Part shown: positions 63,454-64,000 of the stretch, in pieces
How the letters are laid out: each line of letters begins with the position of its first letter
Numbering within the stretch: position 1 is the stretch's first letter
Source: Carposina sasakii
Lineage: Eukaryota > Arthropoda > Insecta > Lepidoptera > Carposinidae
Direction of reading: 5' to 3'
Length of the DNA: 64,000 nt
Assembly: GCA_014607495.2 (NCBI GenBank)
Contig: CP053160.1
Location: forward strand, 13,392,001 to 13,456,000
The notes under the pieces: generated by a model
The model's input: the letters and a program-made list of their open reading frames with translations, nothing else
Databases searched by the model: none
Told to the model about the DNA's origin: nothing
Made by a program: the position numbers and the translations under genes

Positions 63454-63675
63454 CCGTTCACATCGTTTGAATTTGAATGCAAGGAATGACGACCATAGGA
63501 AATGACATTGGCTGCGATGACGGAAATATCTCTCAGTTATTTGGGAGTTTCGAACGTTTTGGCGGAGCTGTTAGGGCGCTATCTCATCTGACCAACAATG
63601 GTAGCGATGATATATGAATTTCTGCTTAAATAATATCAATAGGTGCTTCTGACTTTAGGTACTGTACTATACTTC

Positions 63676-63918
63676 TCCATCATATAATCCGTTAGGATAT
63701 GGTTGATCGCTTCATCATTAAACATTGTGCTGAGGGATTCAGCTTTGTTGACCGAGATTTGGCTAGTGTATAGCTATTGGGATGAATAACGTTGCCAATA
63801 AATGTAATTTAAAAAAAAGAGATGGTAAAATTCATCATCCGACCCGATGCTCAGTTGGTTAGAGCGAAAGCACTCGGGTGAAGAATTTTTTCATTCTCTT
63901 ATTAATATTTTATAATAC
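63676..63918 (+). mobile_element. SINE S1 with long leader, deleted core
   Basis: The leader is as in 21178-21470. The tRNA-like core is shortened ('gacccgatgctcagttggttagagcgaaagcactcgggtgaag'), having lost the anticodon and T-arm. The tail is present. Confidence 0.72.
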
Positions 63919-64000
63919 TGCACTATACTAAAATTGCCTTGACAACGTACGTTCAGATTTTTTTATTATTATTGTTACAACTAAAGATATTACGTCTGTT

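Noticed and set aside
1..64000. CRISPR arrays, phage, bacterial operons or an endogenous virus with envelope
   Set aside because: No spaced direct repeats, no prokaryotic signals, and no env-like ORF next to the LTR element.

Overview
This is repeat-dense, AT-rich animal DNA, almost certainly from a moth or butterfly (Lepidoptera). The basis is an RTE-clade non-LTR retrotransposon with the (ATG)n-type tail common in that order, tRNA-derived SINEs, short Helitrons ending in a 'GACTTCGTCCGCG'-type hairpin plus CTAG, and spliced genes with GT-AG introns. There are no bacterial operons, CRISPR arrays or complete viral genomes.

One host gene can be built with confidence. It has six exons on the + strand between 1254 and 24086, and its 5' end lies left of the window. 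The exons join in phase into a 346-residue C-terminal part of a leucine-rich-repeat, single-pass membrane protein. Two LRR blocks with cysteine caps are followed by one transmembrane helix and a short tail. It most resembles the insect singed wings 2 / halfway family. A second, weaker coding candidate is one GC-rich exon at 57874-58034.

The rest is mostly mobile DNA. Introns 1-5 (1417-23900) hold a 2.6-kb decayed RTE element (10153-12815), several families of short inverted-repeat elements (MITEs) whose ends read TA|CAGGGTG, a very short RTE copy with a target duplication, two SINE families and a perfect 38-bp hairpin at 16142-16228. The stretch 24087-30118 holds more MITEs and two 5'-truncated LINEs, one with a 10-bp target duplication. 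At 30124-36604 lies a Ty3/gypsy-type LTR retrotransposon on the - strand, with 161/162-bp LTRs differing by one base, 5-bp target duplications, a primer site and a purine tract. Its pol is broken five times, once by a cleanly inserted Helitron. It carries an extra small ORF ahead of gag that predicts an N-myristoylated membrane protein.

At 36857-39633 is a 2.8-kb inverted repeat with no spacer at its centre, later hit by other insertions. From 39634 to 64000 I see no convincing gene except the candidate exon. There are a hAT-type element with an 8-bp target duplication (48489-49675), SINEs with target duplications (57252-57589, 58310-58640), further MITEs, Helitron relics and two unusually clean palindromes. 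The best candidates for something not well described are the small myristoyl/membrane ORF of the LTR element, the shared terminus of several unrelated MITE families, and the spacer-less long inverted repeat.
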